Source of the DNA: Gammaproteobacteria bacterium
GTDB lineage: Bacteria > Pseudomonadota > Gammaproteobacteria > JADZEE01
DNA: 56,776 bases
Direction: 5' to 3'
Assembly (NCBI GenBank): GCA_020850735.1
Contig: JADZEE010000125.1
Coordinates: forward strand, 1-56,776
Of the stretch, positions 38,095 to 47,410 are shown piece by piece (within the stretch, counting starts at the first letter, position 1; every line of letters starts with the position of its first letter). The position numbers and the translations under genes were made by a program. A model generated the notes under the pieces. The model was not told where the DNA came from. It ran no database searches and saw only the letters and a list, made by a program, of their open reading frames with translations.

Positions 38095-41076
38095 TCAACT
38101 CATCTTTTCGATGCCGACCCGGACGCCGCGGTCGACCGAGGCCATCGGGCTGCCGTGCATGTAGAAGTAGCGTAATTGCTCGTAACCGCCCGCGAAGTAC
38201 AGGGCCTTCGGCTGCCCGACCAGCACGCCGTCGAAACCCTTCCAGTTGCGGAACTGGTAAGGCTCCCAGTAGTAGACGATGAGCTGCTTGTGGGACACGG
38301 CGGCCTGCAGGCTCGCCATGATCTCGAAGTCGGCGACGTCGTTGAACACGCGCACCATGTCCCCGTCCTCGATGCCCTGTTCGGCCGCATCGCGGTCGTT
38401 CATGAATATCACCGGCTGGCCGCGATGCAGGCGGCTGAGCTGCGTGTTGGTGAGGTGAATCGAATTGACGCTCACGCGCGGATGCCCGCTCGTGATCCTG
38501 AACGGATAATCGCCTCCAATCGCAGGTGTGTCCTTGTGGACGGGCAGCTCTTCGCCCACCTCGAGGAACCACTCGTGGTCGATGTAGAACTGCATGCGCC
38601 GGGCATAGGTCGGGTAGGGCACCTTTTCCTCGGTGTGCCAGCGCAGGCTGTAGAACGGCTTGTCCGGGTCGTATTCGTTCGCCACCGCGTCGCGCTGGAA
38701 GCTGATCCCCATTCCGCTGATGGGCACCGTGCCGTCCTTCCTGAGCTGCTCGTAGTCGTAGTCCCTGGCGAATATGCCCGTGGCAGCGTTGATCGCAACC
38801 ATCTCCTTCACGGCGTCGTGGTGGTTGTGCACGGCGCCGCCGAGCGTGAACCGGTTGTGCATGTCGGCGTACTTGTGCGGCTGTCCCATGCGATCGACGA
38901 ACCCCTCGACGCCCCGCGCAGCGGCGCGTTCGGCGAGCTTTTTCAGCAGGAGCGCGAAAACCTCCCACTCCGACTTGGCTTCGCCGATGGGTTCGACCGC
39001 TTGTTCGATCAGGGATATGTAGGGGCTGGCCGTCATCGACAGCGTCAGGTCCTCTTTCTCGTAATACCACGCCGCCGGCAGGACGTAGTCGCAGTACATC
39101 GCCGAGGAGGACAGCCGTGTTTCGACCGTGAATATCGTGCTGAGCTTGGGGAACAGCTCCTTGGGATACTGAACGTTACCGCTGCGCACCCGCCGCAGCG
39201 GATTGGTGCCGATCAGCATCAGGACCGAGGGCGTGTGCTCCGGCGCGGGGAACACGAGCCCGTCCCACCAGCCCTTGCGGACCGCTTCGTCCATGTACTC
39301 GCTGAAAGAGCGTTTCATGGCCGGGTCCTGCCACTCGGGACGGTTCCACAAGTCCTTGTAACCGACGTGGTTGTAGAGCCAGAAGGCGGCTGGTGTGTAG
39401 CCGCCCTGGCGCGTCATGATTTTCATGATCTCGATGTTCACCAGCTCGGGCGTGATGTCCGGATCCCGCTGCCGGAGCTGGTCGGCGACTGCCTGGAAGA
39501 ATGCGGGGCCGGCCGCCATGCCGCCCTGCGCAATGGGTTTTTCCATCGAGGCGAGGAACGATATCGCGTCGCTCGGGAAGGACCAGATGCAAAATCCGGT
39601 GCCGGGCTTGCCGACGTTGCCGCTCAGCGCCATCGCGAGCAGCAGACTGCGCTCCATCAGATCGCCGTGGTAGTGCTTGCCGCTGTTGAAGCCGTTGTAG
39701 CAGCAGGTGCGTCGCGTTGCGATCTTGACCGCCATGGCACGGATCACGGACGGATGCACGCCGCACAGTGCCTGCGCCCGCTCCGGGGAGTAGTCCTCGA
39801 GCCGTTGTCGCAGGACGGAAAACACCGGTGTCACCGCCACGGTGGTGCCGTCCTGCAACGCCACTTGGTACGTCCCCTCCAGCACCGGATCGCCGTCGAA
39901 CTTCAGCGTGCCGCGCGGCGCCGGCGCGATGTGAGTGCTGCGTGCGTCGAAGAAATAGAGCTGATCCTCCCGGCCGCCGTCGACTTCGGCCGCGCGCAGG
40001 AACCGGCCGGTGTCGGTGCGCACGAGCAGCGGCAGATCCGTCTGTTCCTTGACGAACGCCGCGTCATACAGGTCCTTGCCGATCATCTCGTGGCACACAC
40101 CGAGCCAGAAAGCGGCGTCCGTGCCGATCTGCACCGGAATGTGGACGTCGACGGCGTGTGTGGTCGGGTTGACGTCGGGTGCCAGCATCACTATCTCGGT
40201 GCCGTTGTAGCGCGCCTCGGTCACGAAGTGGTACAGGGCCGGCGCCGTGTATGACCAGTTCGAGTGAGTCAGGATGACGAGCTCGGCGTCGAAGAAGTTG
40301 TCGGGCGTGTAACCCATCTGCATCTTCCCCAGCGTCACGAGACAGCCGAGAAAGGTATCGCCGATTTCGACGTTGTGGTCGGGCAGGACTACGTTCATCA
40401 GGTGAGCGAAACGGAACACGGCCGCTGCCCCGGCGTTGCCCACGTGCACGTGCGGTCCGTCGACGACGAAACCGTTCGTACCCTTTTCTGCATGTGCGTC
40501 GAGGATCGCGTCGGCGATCTCCGCGAGCGCCTGATCCCAGCTGACACGCTCCCACTTTCCTTCGCCGCGCTCACCGGCGCGTTTCAGCGGGTACTTGATC
40601 CGTTCTTCGCTGTACAGACTGGTGTGGAACGCGCAGCCTTTCTGGCAGCCGAGCGGGTTGTAATCGGTATAGCGCGGATTACTCGCGCGCGTCCTTGCGG
40701 CCTGCTCCTCGCGCCACACGAGTCCGTTCTTGGTATAGACGTGGAACAGGCAGGTGCCGGGCGAGCACGCGTTGGTGTGGGAGCCCCAGGTGACGCGATC
40801 CCACTGCCACTGCTTGCGGTAAATGTCTTCCCACGACGCGTATTCGATGACTCTGTCCGCGGCCAGCACCTCGGCGACGAAGCCGCGGTCCAGCCCGACG
40901 GCGAATTCGCTCAGCGCGAGCGCCAGGCTGGATTTCACGCCGAATTCGAGAAAACCGCGACGGGTGACAGCGCGCGGATGCTCGGGACCGGTGGCTCTGA
41001 CCGGTGCCGCGGGTAACGAAGTGTCGCTCAGCTCGCAGGCCGGGGTGCACGCGTACCGGTTCGGATCTTCAGACAT
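38095..41076 (-). CDS. molybdenum hydroxylase/dehydrogenase alpha subunit, steroid C25 / ethylbenzene dehydrogenase-like
   Basis: 993 residues. A Tat motif (TRRGFLEFG) lies about 37 residues in and leads to a hydrophobic stretch. SHTNACSPGTC and PLGCQKG give the His/Cys-ligated [4Fe-4S] site of type II enzymes. VEIGDTFLG carries the predicted molybdenum Asp (Asp240). The C-terminal cofactor domain includes ITSGHPRVSVNSIH. Relatives hydroxylate C-H bonds with water (ethylbenzene, cholesterol C25, p-cymene) or reduce oxyanions; the catabolic surroundings favour hydroxylation. GGAGG sits six bases before ATG 41076. An FNR-type promoter lies upstream. Confidence 0.9.
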   Translation of the reverse strand: MSEDPNRYACTPACELSDTSLPAAPVRATGPEHPRAVTRRGFLEFGVKSSLALALSEFAVGLDRGFVAEVLAADRVIEYASWEDIYRKQWQWDRVTWGSHTNACSPGTCLFHVYTKNGLVWREEQAARTRASNPRYTDYNPLGCQKGCAFHTSLYSEERIKYPLKRAGERGEGKWERVSWDQALAEIADAILDAHAEKGTNGFVVDGPHVHVGNAGAAAVFRFAHLMNVVLPDHNVEIGDTFLGCLVTLGKMQMGYTPDNFFDAELVILTHSNWSYTAPALYHFVTEARYNGTEIVMLAPDVNPTTHAVDVHIPVQIGTDAAFWLGVCHEMIGKDLYDAAFVKEQTDLPLLVRTDTGRFLRAAEVDGGREDQLYFFDARSTHIAPAPRGTLKFDGDPVLEGTYQVALQDGTTVAVTPVFSVLRQRLEDYSPERAQALCGVHPSVIRAMAVKIATRRTCCYNGFNSGKHYHGDLMERSLLLAMALSGNVGKPGTGFCIWSFPSDAISFLASMEKPIAQGGMAAGPAFFQAVADQLRQRDPDITPELVNIEIMKIMTRQGGYTPAAFWLYNHVGYKDLWNRPEWQDPAMKRSFSEYMDEAVRKGWWDGLVFPAPEHTPSVLMLIGTNPLRRVRSGNVQYPKELFPKLSTIFTVETRLSSSAMYCDYVLPAAWYYEKEDLTLSMTASPYISLIEQAVEPIGEAKSEWEVFALLLKKLAERAAARGVEGFVDRMGQPHKYADMHNRFTLGGAVHNHHDAVKEMVAINAATGIFARDYDYEQLRKDGTVPISGMGISFQRDAVANEYDPDKPFYSLRWHTEEKVPYPTYARRMQFYIDHEWFLEVGEELPVHKDTPAIGGDYPFRITSGHPRVSVNSIHLTNTQLSRLHRGQPVIFMNDRDAAEQGIEDGDMVRVFNDVADFEIMASLQAAVSHKQLIVYYWEPYQFRNWKGFDGVLVGQPKALYFAGGYEQLRYFYMHGSPMASVDRGVRVGIEKMS

Positions 41077-41188
41077 GCTGCCTCCAACGATGATGCGTCC
41101 GGCCGGCGCGCCCGCCGGGGCGCCGATCCGGTCGTGATCTGCTGCGGTGGCACTCGCCGCGCGTCCGCGTAAGCGGCGTACCCGACGC

Positions 41189-41229
41189 ACTGTAGGCGGC
41201 CCTGACCCGCCACGGTTGACTCATGTCAA
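41189..41229 (-). promoter_or_regulatory. FNR/ANR-type promoter of the molybdoenzyme operon
   Basis: TTGAC-TCAT-GTCAA at 41216-41229 is a symmetrical FNR/ANR/DNR-family box (consensus TTGAT-N4-ATCAA; the C/G variant is common in ANR/DNR sites). On the minus strand a TACAGT -10 hexamer lies at 41194-41189. The predicted start near 41182 puts the box centre at about -41, the class II activation position. The leader to ATG 41076 is about 106 nt. Confidence 0.7.
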
Positions 41230-41318
41230 AACGTCGTGCGGTGCGGCGAACGAGGCCTCCCGGTGTCTCGGACGGCACCGGCGGCGCTGCGACGCGAGGT
41301 GGCGCACGACGGTCGGCT

Positions 41319-42479
41319 CTATGGCTGCGCGATCGACGCCAGGGCGATGTCCGACAGCCGCTGAAAGCGCTCGACGCTGCCGGATTCTTCCACCAATCCG
41401 GCGGTGAGGGCGACGAAGCACACGTCGCGCGCCGGGTCCACCCAGAACAGGGTCGCGCCCGCGCCGGCGTGACCGAAGGTGCGGGGCGACGCGAGCGTGC
41501 CGAAGTGGTGCGGGAAGATTCCTTCCCCGCGCAGGGCGAAACCCAGGCCGAGAAAGGCCGGAAACTCACTCCAGCCACGACTCTCGCGGGCATAGGCCCA
41601 GAGTTCGTTGACCATGGTGCCGGTCTGGTTGGTGGTCGCGAGATCGATGGACAGCGGCGACAGCAGACGGACGCCGTCCAGTTCCCCGCCGCGGCGCAGC
41701 ATCTCACCGAAGCGGAAAAAATCCGCCGCAGTCGATTGCACGCCGATCGCGGGGACCTCGGAACCCTCGCCGAGCGCTGCGTTCAAGGCCTCGAGCATCG
41801 GCGGCGGCAGCAGACCGGGCCGCTGATCACGCACGACGATGGGGACGCGCCGGGACTGGAGATCGGCGCGCTGGCCGAGCGAGGTATCGCCCATGCCGAG
41901 CGGCTGGAGCAGATCTTCCTCCAGGATCTGCCGGAACCGCCGCTGGCCGCCGTCGACGCGGCGCACCATTTCCGCGAGCAAGGCGTGTGCCGCCAGCCCG
42001 CTGTAGCTCACCGCCATGCCCGGCCGCGACAGCGGGGGCAGCATGCAGATGGCCGCGATGGCCTGGTCGAGCGGCATGTGGTCCAGCGGGAACGGCGGCA
42101 TGCCGCCCATCCCGCCGGTATGCGCCAGCAGATCGAAAATGGTGATGCGCTGTTTGCCGAGCACCGCAAACTCCGGGATGACCTCGGCGACCGGCATCGT
42201 CAGGCGCAGCGTGCCGCGTTCGCAGCAGCTCAGCACCAGGACGTTGGTGAGGGTCTTCGACAGGGACAGGACGGAGAACACGTCGTCCAGCCGTGCCGCC
42301 CTGCCCGCCGCGCGATCCGCGTAGCCGATCGCCTCGTGCAGCACGAGCTTGCCGTGGCGGCCGACGGCGATGACGGCGCCGTCGTACAGGCCCGCCTCGA
42401 CGTCGCTGGCGATGGCTGCGGGCAGCCGGCGCAGGCGCTGCGCGTCGATGCCAACATCTTGCGGATCGTTCGTTTGCAT
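41319..42479 (-). CDS. beta-lactamase-fold serine hydrolase / esterase
   Basis: 386 residues. The SxxK motif is VLSLSKTLTN, the Tyr motif region is VSYSGLAAHALL, and GHAGAGATLFWVDP replaces the KTG box. These fit class C-like esterases (EstB group), which hydrolyse esters or lactones rather than beta-lactams. No signal peptide is seen, so it is cytoplasmic. It is divergent from the enoyl-CoA hydratase gene, with two tandem operator copies between them, and probably hydrolyses an ester intermediate of the pathway. Confidence 0.88.
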   Translation of the reverse strand: MQTNDPQDVGIDAQRLRRLPAAIASDVEAGLYDGAVIAVGRHGKLVLHEAIGYADRAAGRAARLDDVFSVLSLSKTLTNVLVLSCCERGTLRLTMPVAEVIPEFAVLGKQRITIFDLLAHTGGMGGMPPFPLDHMPLDQAIAAICMLPPLSRPGMAVSYSGLAAHALLAEMVRRVDGGQRRFRQILEEDLLQPLGMGDTSLGQRADLQSRRVPIVVRDQRPGLLPPPMLEALNAALGEGSEVPAIGVQSTAADFFRFGEMLRRGGELDGVRLLSPLSIDLATTNQTGTMVNELWAYARESRGWSEFPAFLGLGFALRGEGIFPHHFGTLASPRTFGHAGAGATLFWVDPARDVCFVALTAGLVEESGSVERFQRLSDIALASIAQP

Positions 42480-42536
42480 ACCGGTGTTCTCCCGTCGGGA
42501 TCGGAGGGCCGGGCGGGACGTTCCGACCCGGCTCTA

Positions 42537-42573
42537 GTACTAGTCAGAATAATGAGATACCAGATAGAATAAT
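42537..42573. promoter_or_regulatory. tandem operator pair D1/D2
   Basis: Two copies of the shared motif: GTACTA-GTCAG-AATAAT at 42537-42553 and ATACCA-GATAG-AATAAT at 42557-42573, with exactly 20 bp between equivalent positions. They lie in the 107-bp divergent promoter between the serine hydrolase and the enoyl-CoA hydratase. Confidence 0.55.
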
Positions 42574-42586
42574 CTCCGGACCGAAG

Positions 42587-43441
42587 ATGCGCAACAGCGA
42601 AACGAGCGGTTTCGACGACCGCAACCATGGAGGCAACGATGGCAGCGACGACGCCATGACCGGCCAGGCTCTGGAGTTGGGGATTGAAGGCGACATCGCG
42701 ACGATCACCTTCTGCCGTCCCGAGGTTCGCAACGCGATCGGCGAAACGCTGATAGCGGATCTGGAACAGGCGCTCGACCGGGTCGAACGGCTGGAAACCC
42801 TGCGTGCGCTGATCATTACCGGCGCGGGAAACTGCTTCATGGCCGGCGGGGACATCGCCATGATGCGTGCCGGGCTCGAGCGGCCTTACGAGTTTTTTCT
42901 GCTGCACGACCGGATCACGCGCATCGGCATGCGTCTGGAGCGCCTGCGCATACCCGTCATCGCCGCCATCAACGGCTATGCGTTCGGCGGTGGGCTCGAG
43001 CTCGCGCTGGCCTGCGATTTCCGCATCATGGCCGAGGGCGCGAAGCTCGGTCTGCCAGAGGTGGGCCTGGGCATCATGCCGGGCTCGGGCGGGACGGCCC
43101 GGCTCGTGCGGGTCGTGGGACGGGAACAGGCCTTCTATCTGGAGCTGACCGGCCAGCCGGTCAATGCTCGCGAAGCGCACAGGATCGGGCTGGCAGGCCA
43201 GGTGGTGCCCGACGATCGCGTGCTGCAGGCCGCGCGCGAGCTCGCGGGGCAGATCGCCGCCCGCGCGCCCATCGCGGTGACCTTCATCAAACGGGCCGTC
43301 ACGCTGGCGGCGGATATGCCGCTCGAAGGCGCCGTCGACTACTGCCAATATGCGGCGCTGTTCCTGTCGGTCACACAGGATTGCCGCGAGGGTTTCGCGG
43401 CGTTCCTGGAAAAGCGGCCACCGCAGTGGCGCGGCCGCTGA
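42587..43441 (+). CDS. enoyl-CoA hydratase/isomerase family protein
   Basis: 284 residues from ATG 42587; an internal ATG at 42656 (MTGQALELGIEG) fits the family start equally well. FMAGGDIAMM gives the CoA/oxyanion loop. AAINGYAFGGGLELALACDFRIM and GLPEVGLGIMPGSGGTARLVRVVG keep both acid residues expected of true hydratases (Glu in GGLEL and Glu in LPEVG). It hydrates a 2-enoyl-CoA to a 3-hydroxyacyl-CoA. That would provide the substrate for the SDRs or for the Ltp2-type aldolase. Confidence 0.9.
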   Translation: MRNSETSGFDDRNHGGNDGSDDAMTGQALELGIEGDIATITFCRPEVRNAIGETLIADLEQALDRVERLETLRALIITGAGNCFMAGGDIAMMRAGLERPYEFFLLHDRITRIGMRLERLRIPVIAAINGYAFGGGLELALACDFRIMAEGAKLGLPEVGLGIMPGSGGTARLVRVVGREQAFYLELTGQPVNAREAHRIGLAGQVVPDDRVLQAARELAGQIAARAPIAVTFIKRAVTLAADMPLEGAVDYCQYAALFLSVTQDCREGFAAFLEKRPPQWRGR

Positions 43442-43538
43442 ACACCGGTCTGAGCGCGGGACCGCGCGAGCGTGCGCGCGCCGCTCGAACCGCGGTCGCG
43501 GCTTGTCGGCGCGCCGGGCGGGCGCCGGCACCAGCATT

Positions 43539-43575
43539 GTACTTTCTGGAAGTATTTTCTACTATCTGGAATAAT
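43539..43575. promoter_or_regulatory. tandem operator pair B/C
   Basis: GTACTT-TCTGG-AAGTAT (43539-43555, arms ACTT/AAGT) and CTACTA-TCTGG-AATAAT (43559-43575) share an identical 5-bp centre and lie exactly 20 bp apart, in the 181-bp gap upstream of the quinone-oxidoreductase-like gene and its operon. Confidence 0.6.
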
Positions 43576-43622
43576 TATCTGACATTCGTGCGCGAACGCG
43601 CGCTGCGCAAGGAGCCAGGGCA

Positions 43623-44612
43623 ATGAAGGCGATAGTGATCCCGCGGACCGGCGACGCCGAGGTTCTCGAGTACCGCGATGTGGGGCCGCCGGCGGTGAAT
43701 CCCGGCCATCTGCTCGTGCAGGTCGCCGCGGTCGGCGTCGGCTTCGGCGACGTCATGATGCGTCGCGGTCTGTATCCGCACATGCCACCACTGCCGTTCA
43801 TCGCTGGCTACGAAGCTGCCGGGGTGGTGACCGAAGTCGGCGCCGGCGTCGGGCGCGACTGGGTGGGTCGGCGTGTGGTGGTCGTGACCCCCGGGGGCTG
43901 CAGCGCCGAGTACGTGGCCTGCCCGGTACCGTTCGCAGCGCGGGTTCCGGACGACGTGTCGCTCGAGAGCGCGGCCGCGCTGGGCGTGAACTATCTCACC
44001 GCCTACTATCTGCTCAAGCGGGCAGCGGTGGTTGCGCCCGGCGACAGGATCGTCGTCTACGCGGCCGCCGGCGGCGTCGGTTCGGCACTCGTGCAGATGG
44101 GCAAGCTCGCGCAGCTCGAGGTGATCGCCCTGGCCGGAACCGAGCCCAAGTGCGCCTTCGCCCGCGCCGAAGGCGCCGATCACGCCGTGAGCTCGGGCAC
44201 GGGAACGGTGTGCGAGGCGGTTCGCGCGATCACCGGCGACGCGGGCGTCGACGTGGTATTCAACTCGGTCGGCGGTGATACGCTGGGTGAGGATCTGAAG
44301 ATGCTCGGGCCCTTCGGTCAGCTCGTGCTGTACGGCATGGCGGGCGGGCCGCCAGCGCCGCATTTTCTGGGTCAGTTCCTCCAGCGTTTCGAAGCGAGCC
44401 CGTCGCTGCGGCTGATGAGCCTCGAATCGGTGGCTGCGGGCGACCCCGCGGCTATGGGATCCGCGCTGCAGGAGCTCGTCGATCTGACGGCGGCGGGAAA
44501 GATCTCGCCCCGCATCCACGCACGCCTGCCGCTCGAGCAGGCCGCTGCGGCGCATCGCCTTCTCGAGAGCCGACAGGTGCTGGGCAAGGTCGTGCTCACG
44601 ACGAACGCGTAA
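43623..44612 (+). CDS. zinc-free MDR, NADPH:quinone oxidoreductase / enoyl reductase-like
   Basis: 329 residues. GFGDVMMRRGLYPHMPPLPFIAGYEAAGVV is the QOR N-terminal signature and lacks the zinc ligands of alcohol dehydrogenases. VVYAAAGGVGSALVQMGKLAQ is the NADPH loop, and VVFNSVGGDTLGE follows. Such enzymes reduce quinones or alpha,beta-unsaturated carbonyl or acyl-CoA compounds. It is the first gene of a plus-strand run (QOR, ligase, two acyl-CoA dehydrogenases, SDR) with short gaps and two overlaps or near-overlaps, behind a tandem operator. Confidence 0.9.
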   Translation: MKAIVIPRTGDAEVLEYRDVGPPAVNPGHLLVQVAAVGVGFGDVMMRRGLYPHMPPLPFIAGYEAAGVVTEVGAGVGRDWVGRRVVVVTPGGCSAEYVACPVPFAARVPDDVSLESAAALGVNYLTAYYLLKRAAVVAPGDRIVVYAAAGGVGSALVQMGKLAQLEVIALAGTEPKCAFARAEGADHAVSSGTGTVCEAVRAITGDAGVDVVFNSVGGDTLGEDLKMLGPFGQLVLYGMAGGPPAPHFLGQFLQRFEASPSLRLMSLESVAAGDPAAMGSALQELVDLTAAGKISPRIHARLPLEQAAAAHRLLESRQVLGKVVLTTNA

Positions 44613-44627
44613 GACCGAACGCGCGCA

Positions 44628-46172
44628 ATGCAGACCAGGGCTTACGACTGGATTGCCCGGCACGCCGCGAGGCAGCCGGACAAGCCCGCGTGCATCGATT
44701 CGCACAGCGGTCGCCGGCTGAGCTACGCCGCGTTCGACGGGCGCGCGTGCCGACTCGCCGCCTTTCTCACGCGCGATCTCGGAGTCGGCCGAGGCGACCG
44801 TGTCGCCGTGCTGGCGCACAACTCACCGGATCACCTGGTGGTGCAGCAGGCGTGCGTGAAAACCGGCGCCATCGCCGTGCCCCTGAACTGGCGCCTGACG
44901 GCGCGTGAGTTGGGCGAGCAGCTCGCCAATGCAAAGCCTGCCGCGCTGTTGTTCGGCGCGGAGTTCGAAGGCAACGCCCGCCAGGCGGCCGGCGCAGCGG
45001 GTGTGACGCAGACGCTCGGCTGGGGTGAGGACGGGACGGGCGGCGACTACGAACGCGGCATTCGTGACGCGCGCGCGCATTTCGACGCGGTCGATGTGTG
45101 GCACACGGATCCGTGCACGATCCTGTACACCTCGGGCGCGACGGGGCAGGCGAAGGGCGTCGTCGTCACGCACGGTATGGCGTTTTTCAACGCCGTGAAC
45201 TACGGCATGATCGTGCGCGTCGGACAGACGTCGGTGCAACTTTGCTCGCTGCCGCTGTTTCATACCGGCGGGCTCAGCAATGGCGCCAATCCCGCGCTGC
45301 ACGCGGGAGGTACGGTCGTGGTCTGCCGGCAGTTCGACGCGAGTCTGGTGCTGCGGCTGGTGTCGGATCCGCAATTGGGGATCACGCACCTGATGGGCGT
45401 GCCGGCCAACTACCAGATGCTCAGCCAGCACCCCGATTTCGCCCGCGCCGATCTGTCGCGCATCGTCGCCGCCGCGGTTGGCGGCTCGCCGGTGCCGCTG
45501 AGCATGCATCGGCTGTGGCGCGAGCGTGGCGTTTCCTTCCAGGAAGGCTACGGTCTGACGGAAGGCGGGCCCAGCGTGCTCATCAGCGAGCTGGACCAGC
45601 CGCTCGCGAAGATCGGTTCGACGGGCAAGCCGGTGATCCACGGCGAAATCCGCCTGGTCGACAAGGGCGGCAGCGACGTCGCCACGGAGGACGTCGGCGA
45701 GATCTGGATCCGCGGGCCCGCGGTGTCGCCGGGATACTGGAACAACCCGCAGGCGACCGGCCAGGCCTTCACGGATGGCTGGTTTCGCACCGGCGATGCG
45801 GCCCGACGCGATGCCGACGGCTATTACTACATCGTCGATCGATGGAAGGACATGTACATCTCCGGCGGCGAGAACGTCTATCCGGCCGAGGTCGAGAACG
45901 TGTTGTACGAGCTGCCCGGGATCGCCGAGGTTGCCGTCGTCGGCGTCGCCGACGAGAAGTGGGGCGAGGTCGGTTGCGCCGCCGTGGTCGTCAGAGCCGG
46001 CCACGAGCTGACCGCCGCGCAGGTCGTGCGGCACTGCGACGGCCGGCTGGCGCGTTACAAGATCCCCAGGTCGGTGGTGTTCCTGGATGCCCTTCCGCGC
46101 AATGCCGTGAACAAGGTGCTCAAGAACGAATTGCGCGCGCAGCTCAACGGGCGCGGGCCCGTCGTGAAGTAA
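44628..46172 (+). CDS. acyl-CoA synthetase (AMP-forming)
   Basis: 514 residues with the ANL superfamily motifs: the P-loop TILYTSGATGQAKGVVVTH, QEGYGLTEGGPSVL, GWFRTGDAARRDADGYYYIVDRWKDMYISGGENVYPAEVE, and the C-terminal catalytic Lys in LPRNAVNKVLKNEL. It activates a carboxylic acid to its CoA thioester using ATP. Its position before two acyl-CoA dehydrogenases suggests it starts beta-oxidation of the acid made from the island's substrate. Chain type cannot be read from sequence. Confidence 0.92.
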   Translation: MQTRAYDWIARHAARQPDKPACIDSHSGRRLSYAAFDGRACRLAAFLTRDLGVGRGDRVAVLAHNSPDHLVVQQACVKTGAIAVPLNWRLTARELGEQLANAKPAALLFGAEFEGNARQAAGAAGVTQTLGWGEDGTGGDYERGIRDARAHFDAVDVWHTDPCTILYTSGATGQAKGVVVTHGMAFFNAVNYGMIVRVGQTSVQLCSLPLFHTGGLSNGANPALHAGGTVVVCRQFDASLVLRLVSDPQLGITHLMGVPANYQMLSQHPDFARADLSRIVAAAVGGSPVPLSMHRLWRERGVSFQEGYGLTEGGPSVLISELDQPLAKIGSTGKPVIHGEIRLVDKGGSDVATEDVGEIWIRGPAVSPGYWNNPQATGQAFTDGWFRTGDAARRDADGYYYIVDRWKDMYISGGENVYPAEVENVLYELPGIAEVAVVGVADEKWGEVGCAAVVVRAGHELTAAQVVRHCDGRLARYKIPRSVVFLDALPRNAVNKVLKNELRAQLNGRGPVVK

Positions 46173-46221
46173 TCGGCACCCTGCCCGGCGTTCGGAACTG
46201 ACTGCCACGATCGGATCATTC

Positions 46222-47400
46222 ATGGACTTCGAACTGACCTCCACGCCCGAAGAGCGCGATTTCCGGCGCCGTCTCAGCGAGTTCCTCGATCGTGAGCTGA
46301 CCGAGGAAGTGCGGCGGCAGCATCCGCTCGACAAGGGCCTCGGTCCGGAGGGGCGGGCGTTCATGCGTGCGCTCGGTGCCGGTGGTTGGCTCGGGATCGG
46401 TTGGCCGCAGGAATACGGCGGCAGCGGCGGTACGCTCGCGCAGGAGATCATCCTGTCCCAGGAGTTCGCGCGTCGCGAAGCGTACATCCCCAACAGCGTC
46501 GCGCGCCTCATGGCGGGCCCGGTCATCCTCCGGCATGGTTCGGAGCAGATGCGGCGCGAATTCCTTCCCCGCATCGCGGCCGGCGAGATCGAGTTCGGCC
46601 TGGGCTATACGGAGCCGTCCGCCGGTTCCGATCTGGCGGCGATGCGTATGCGCGCGGTGCGCGACGAGGATCACTTCGTCATCAGCGGGCAGAAGATATT
46701 CAATACGCAGAGTCACTACGCCGACTACCACTGGCTCGCCGCTCGAACCGATCCGGATGCGGTGCGGCACAAGGCCATCAGTCTGTTCGTGGTCGATCAG
46801 CGCGCGCCGGGTATCACCATCGGTCCGATCGAAACCCTGGGCGGGGAGCGTACCAACACCGTGTTCTACGACGAGGTACGGGTACACGAGAGTCGTCTGG
46901 TCGGTGAGGTCAACCGTGGTTTTTACTACATGGTGGAAGCCATCGAGCACGAGCGGCTGATGCTGAGCCAGACCATCCGCCTGCGCGGTTTCATCGATCG
47001 TCTCATCCGCTACGCGCGGGAGACGACTCGCGACGGCCGCGCGCTCAGCGAACGCGCAGACGTTCGACGGCGACTGGCGCAGATCGAAGTCGAGTACGAG
47101 GCAGCCGCGTGCTTCGAGAAGCGTGCCCTGTATCTGCTGCGACAGAACGCGACGCTCGACTGCGAGGGCACCGTCGTCAAGCTCGTCGGCAGCGAGCTGC
47201 GCCAACGGATCGCCTACGCCGCGCTCGACATACTCGGCCCCTGGGGCAGGCTCGAAGAGGGCTCGAAATGGGCACCGCTCGCGGGTGAAGCGGCGCAGGT
47301 CAGCCGCGCCGCGGTGGTCGAGACCATCGGTGGAGGCACCAGCGAAGTGCTGCGCAACGTCGTTGCCGTGCGTAGCCTGGGGCTGCCGCGCGGACCGTGA
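46222..47400 (+). CDS. acyl-CoA dehydrogenase, subunit 1 of a likely pair
   Basis: 392 residues. FAD/substrate motifs are LGYTEPSAGSDLAAM and FNTQSHYADYHWLAARTD. In the C-terminus, ETIGGGTSEVLRN has Gly where short- and medium-chain enzymes have the catalytic Glu (YEGTSE). However, EAIEHERLML places Glu244 where isovaleryl-CoA dehydrogenase has its alternative catalytic Glu (DLERLVL). So this subunit could be active with branched or bulky substrates. It is followed ten bases later by a second dehydrogenase gene. Confidence 0.92.
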   Translation: MDFELTSTPEERDFRRRLSEFLDRELTEEVRRQHPLDKGLGPEGRAFMRALGAGGWLGIGWPQEYGGSGGTLAQEIILSQEFARREAYIPNSVARLMAGPVILRHGSEQMRREFLPRIAAGEIEFGLGYTEPSAGSDLAAMRMRAVRDEDHFVISGQKIFNTQSHYADYHWLAARTDPDAVRHKAISLFVVDQRAPGITIGPIETLGGERTNTVFYDEVRVHESRLVGEVNRGFYYMVEAIEHERLMLSQTIRLRGFIDRLIRYARETTRDGRALSERADVRRRLAQIEVEYEAAACFEKRALYLLRQNATLDCEGTVVKLVGSELRQRIAYAALDILGPWGRLEEGSKWAPLAGEAAQVSRAAVVETIGGGTSEVLRNVVAVRSLGLPRGP

Positions 47401-47410
47401 GATCGAAAGC

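Noticed and set aside
38083..41076. Perchlorate, chlorate or selenate reductase as the function of the molybdoenzyme
   Set aside because: It shares the fold and subunit set, but no chlorite dismutase or respiratory partner is nearby, and the neighbours are CoA catabolic genes. It is kept only as an alternative until a phylogeny is made.
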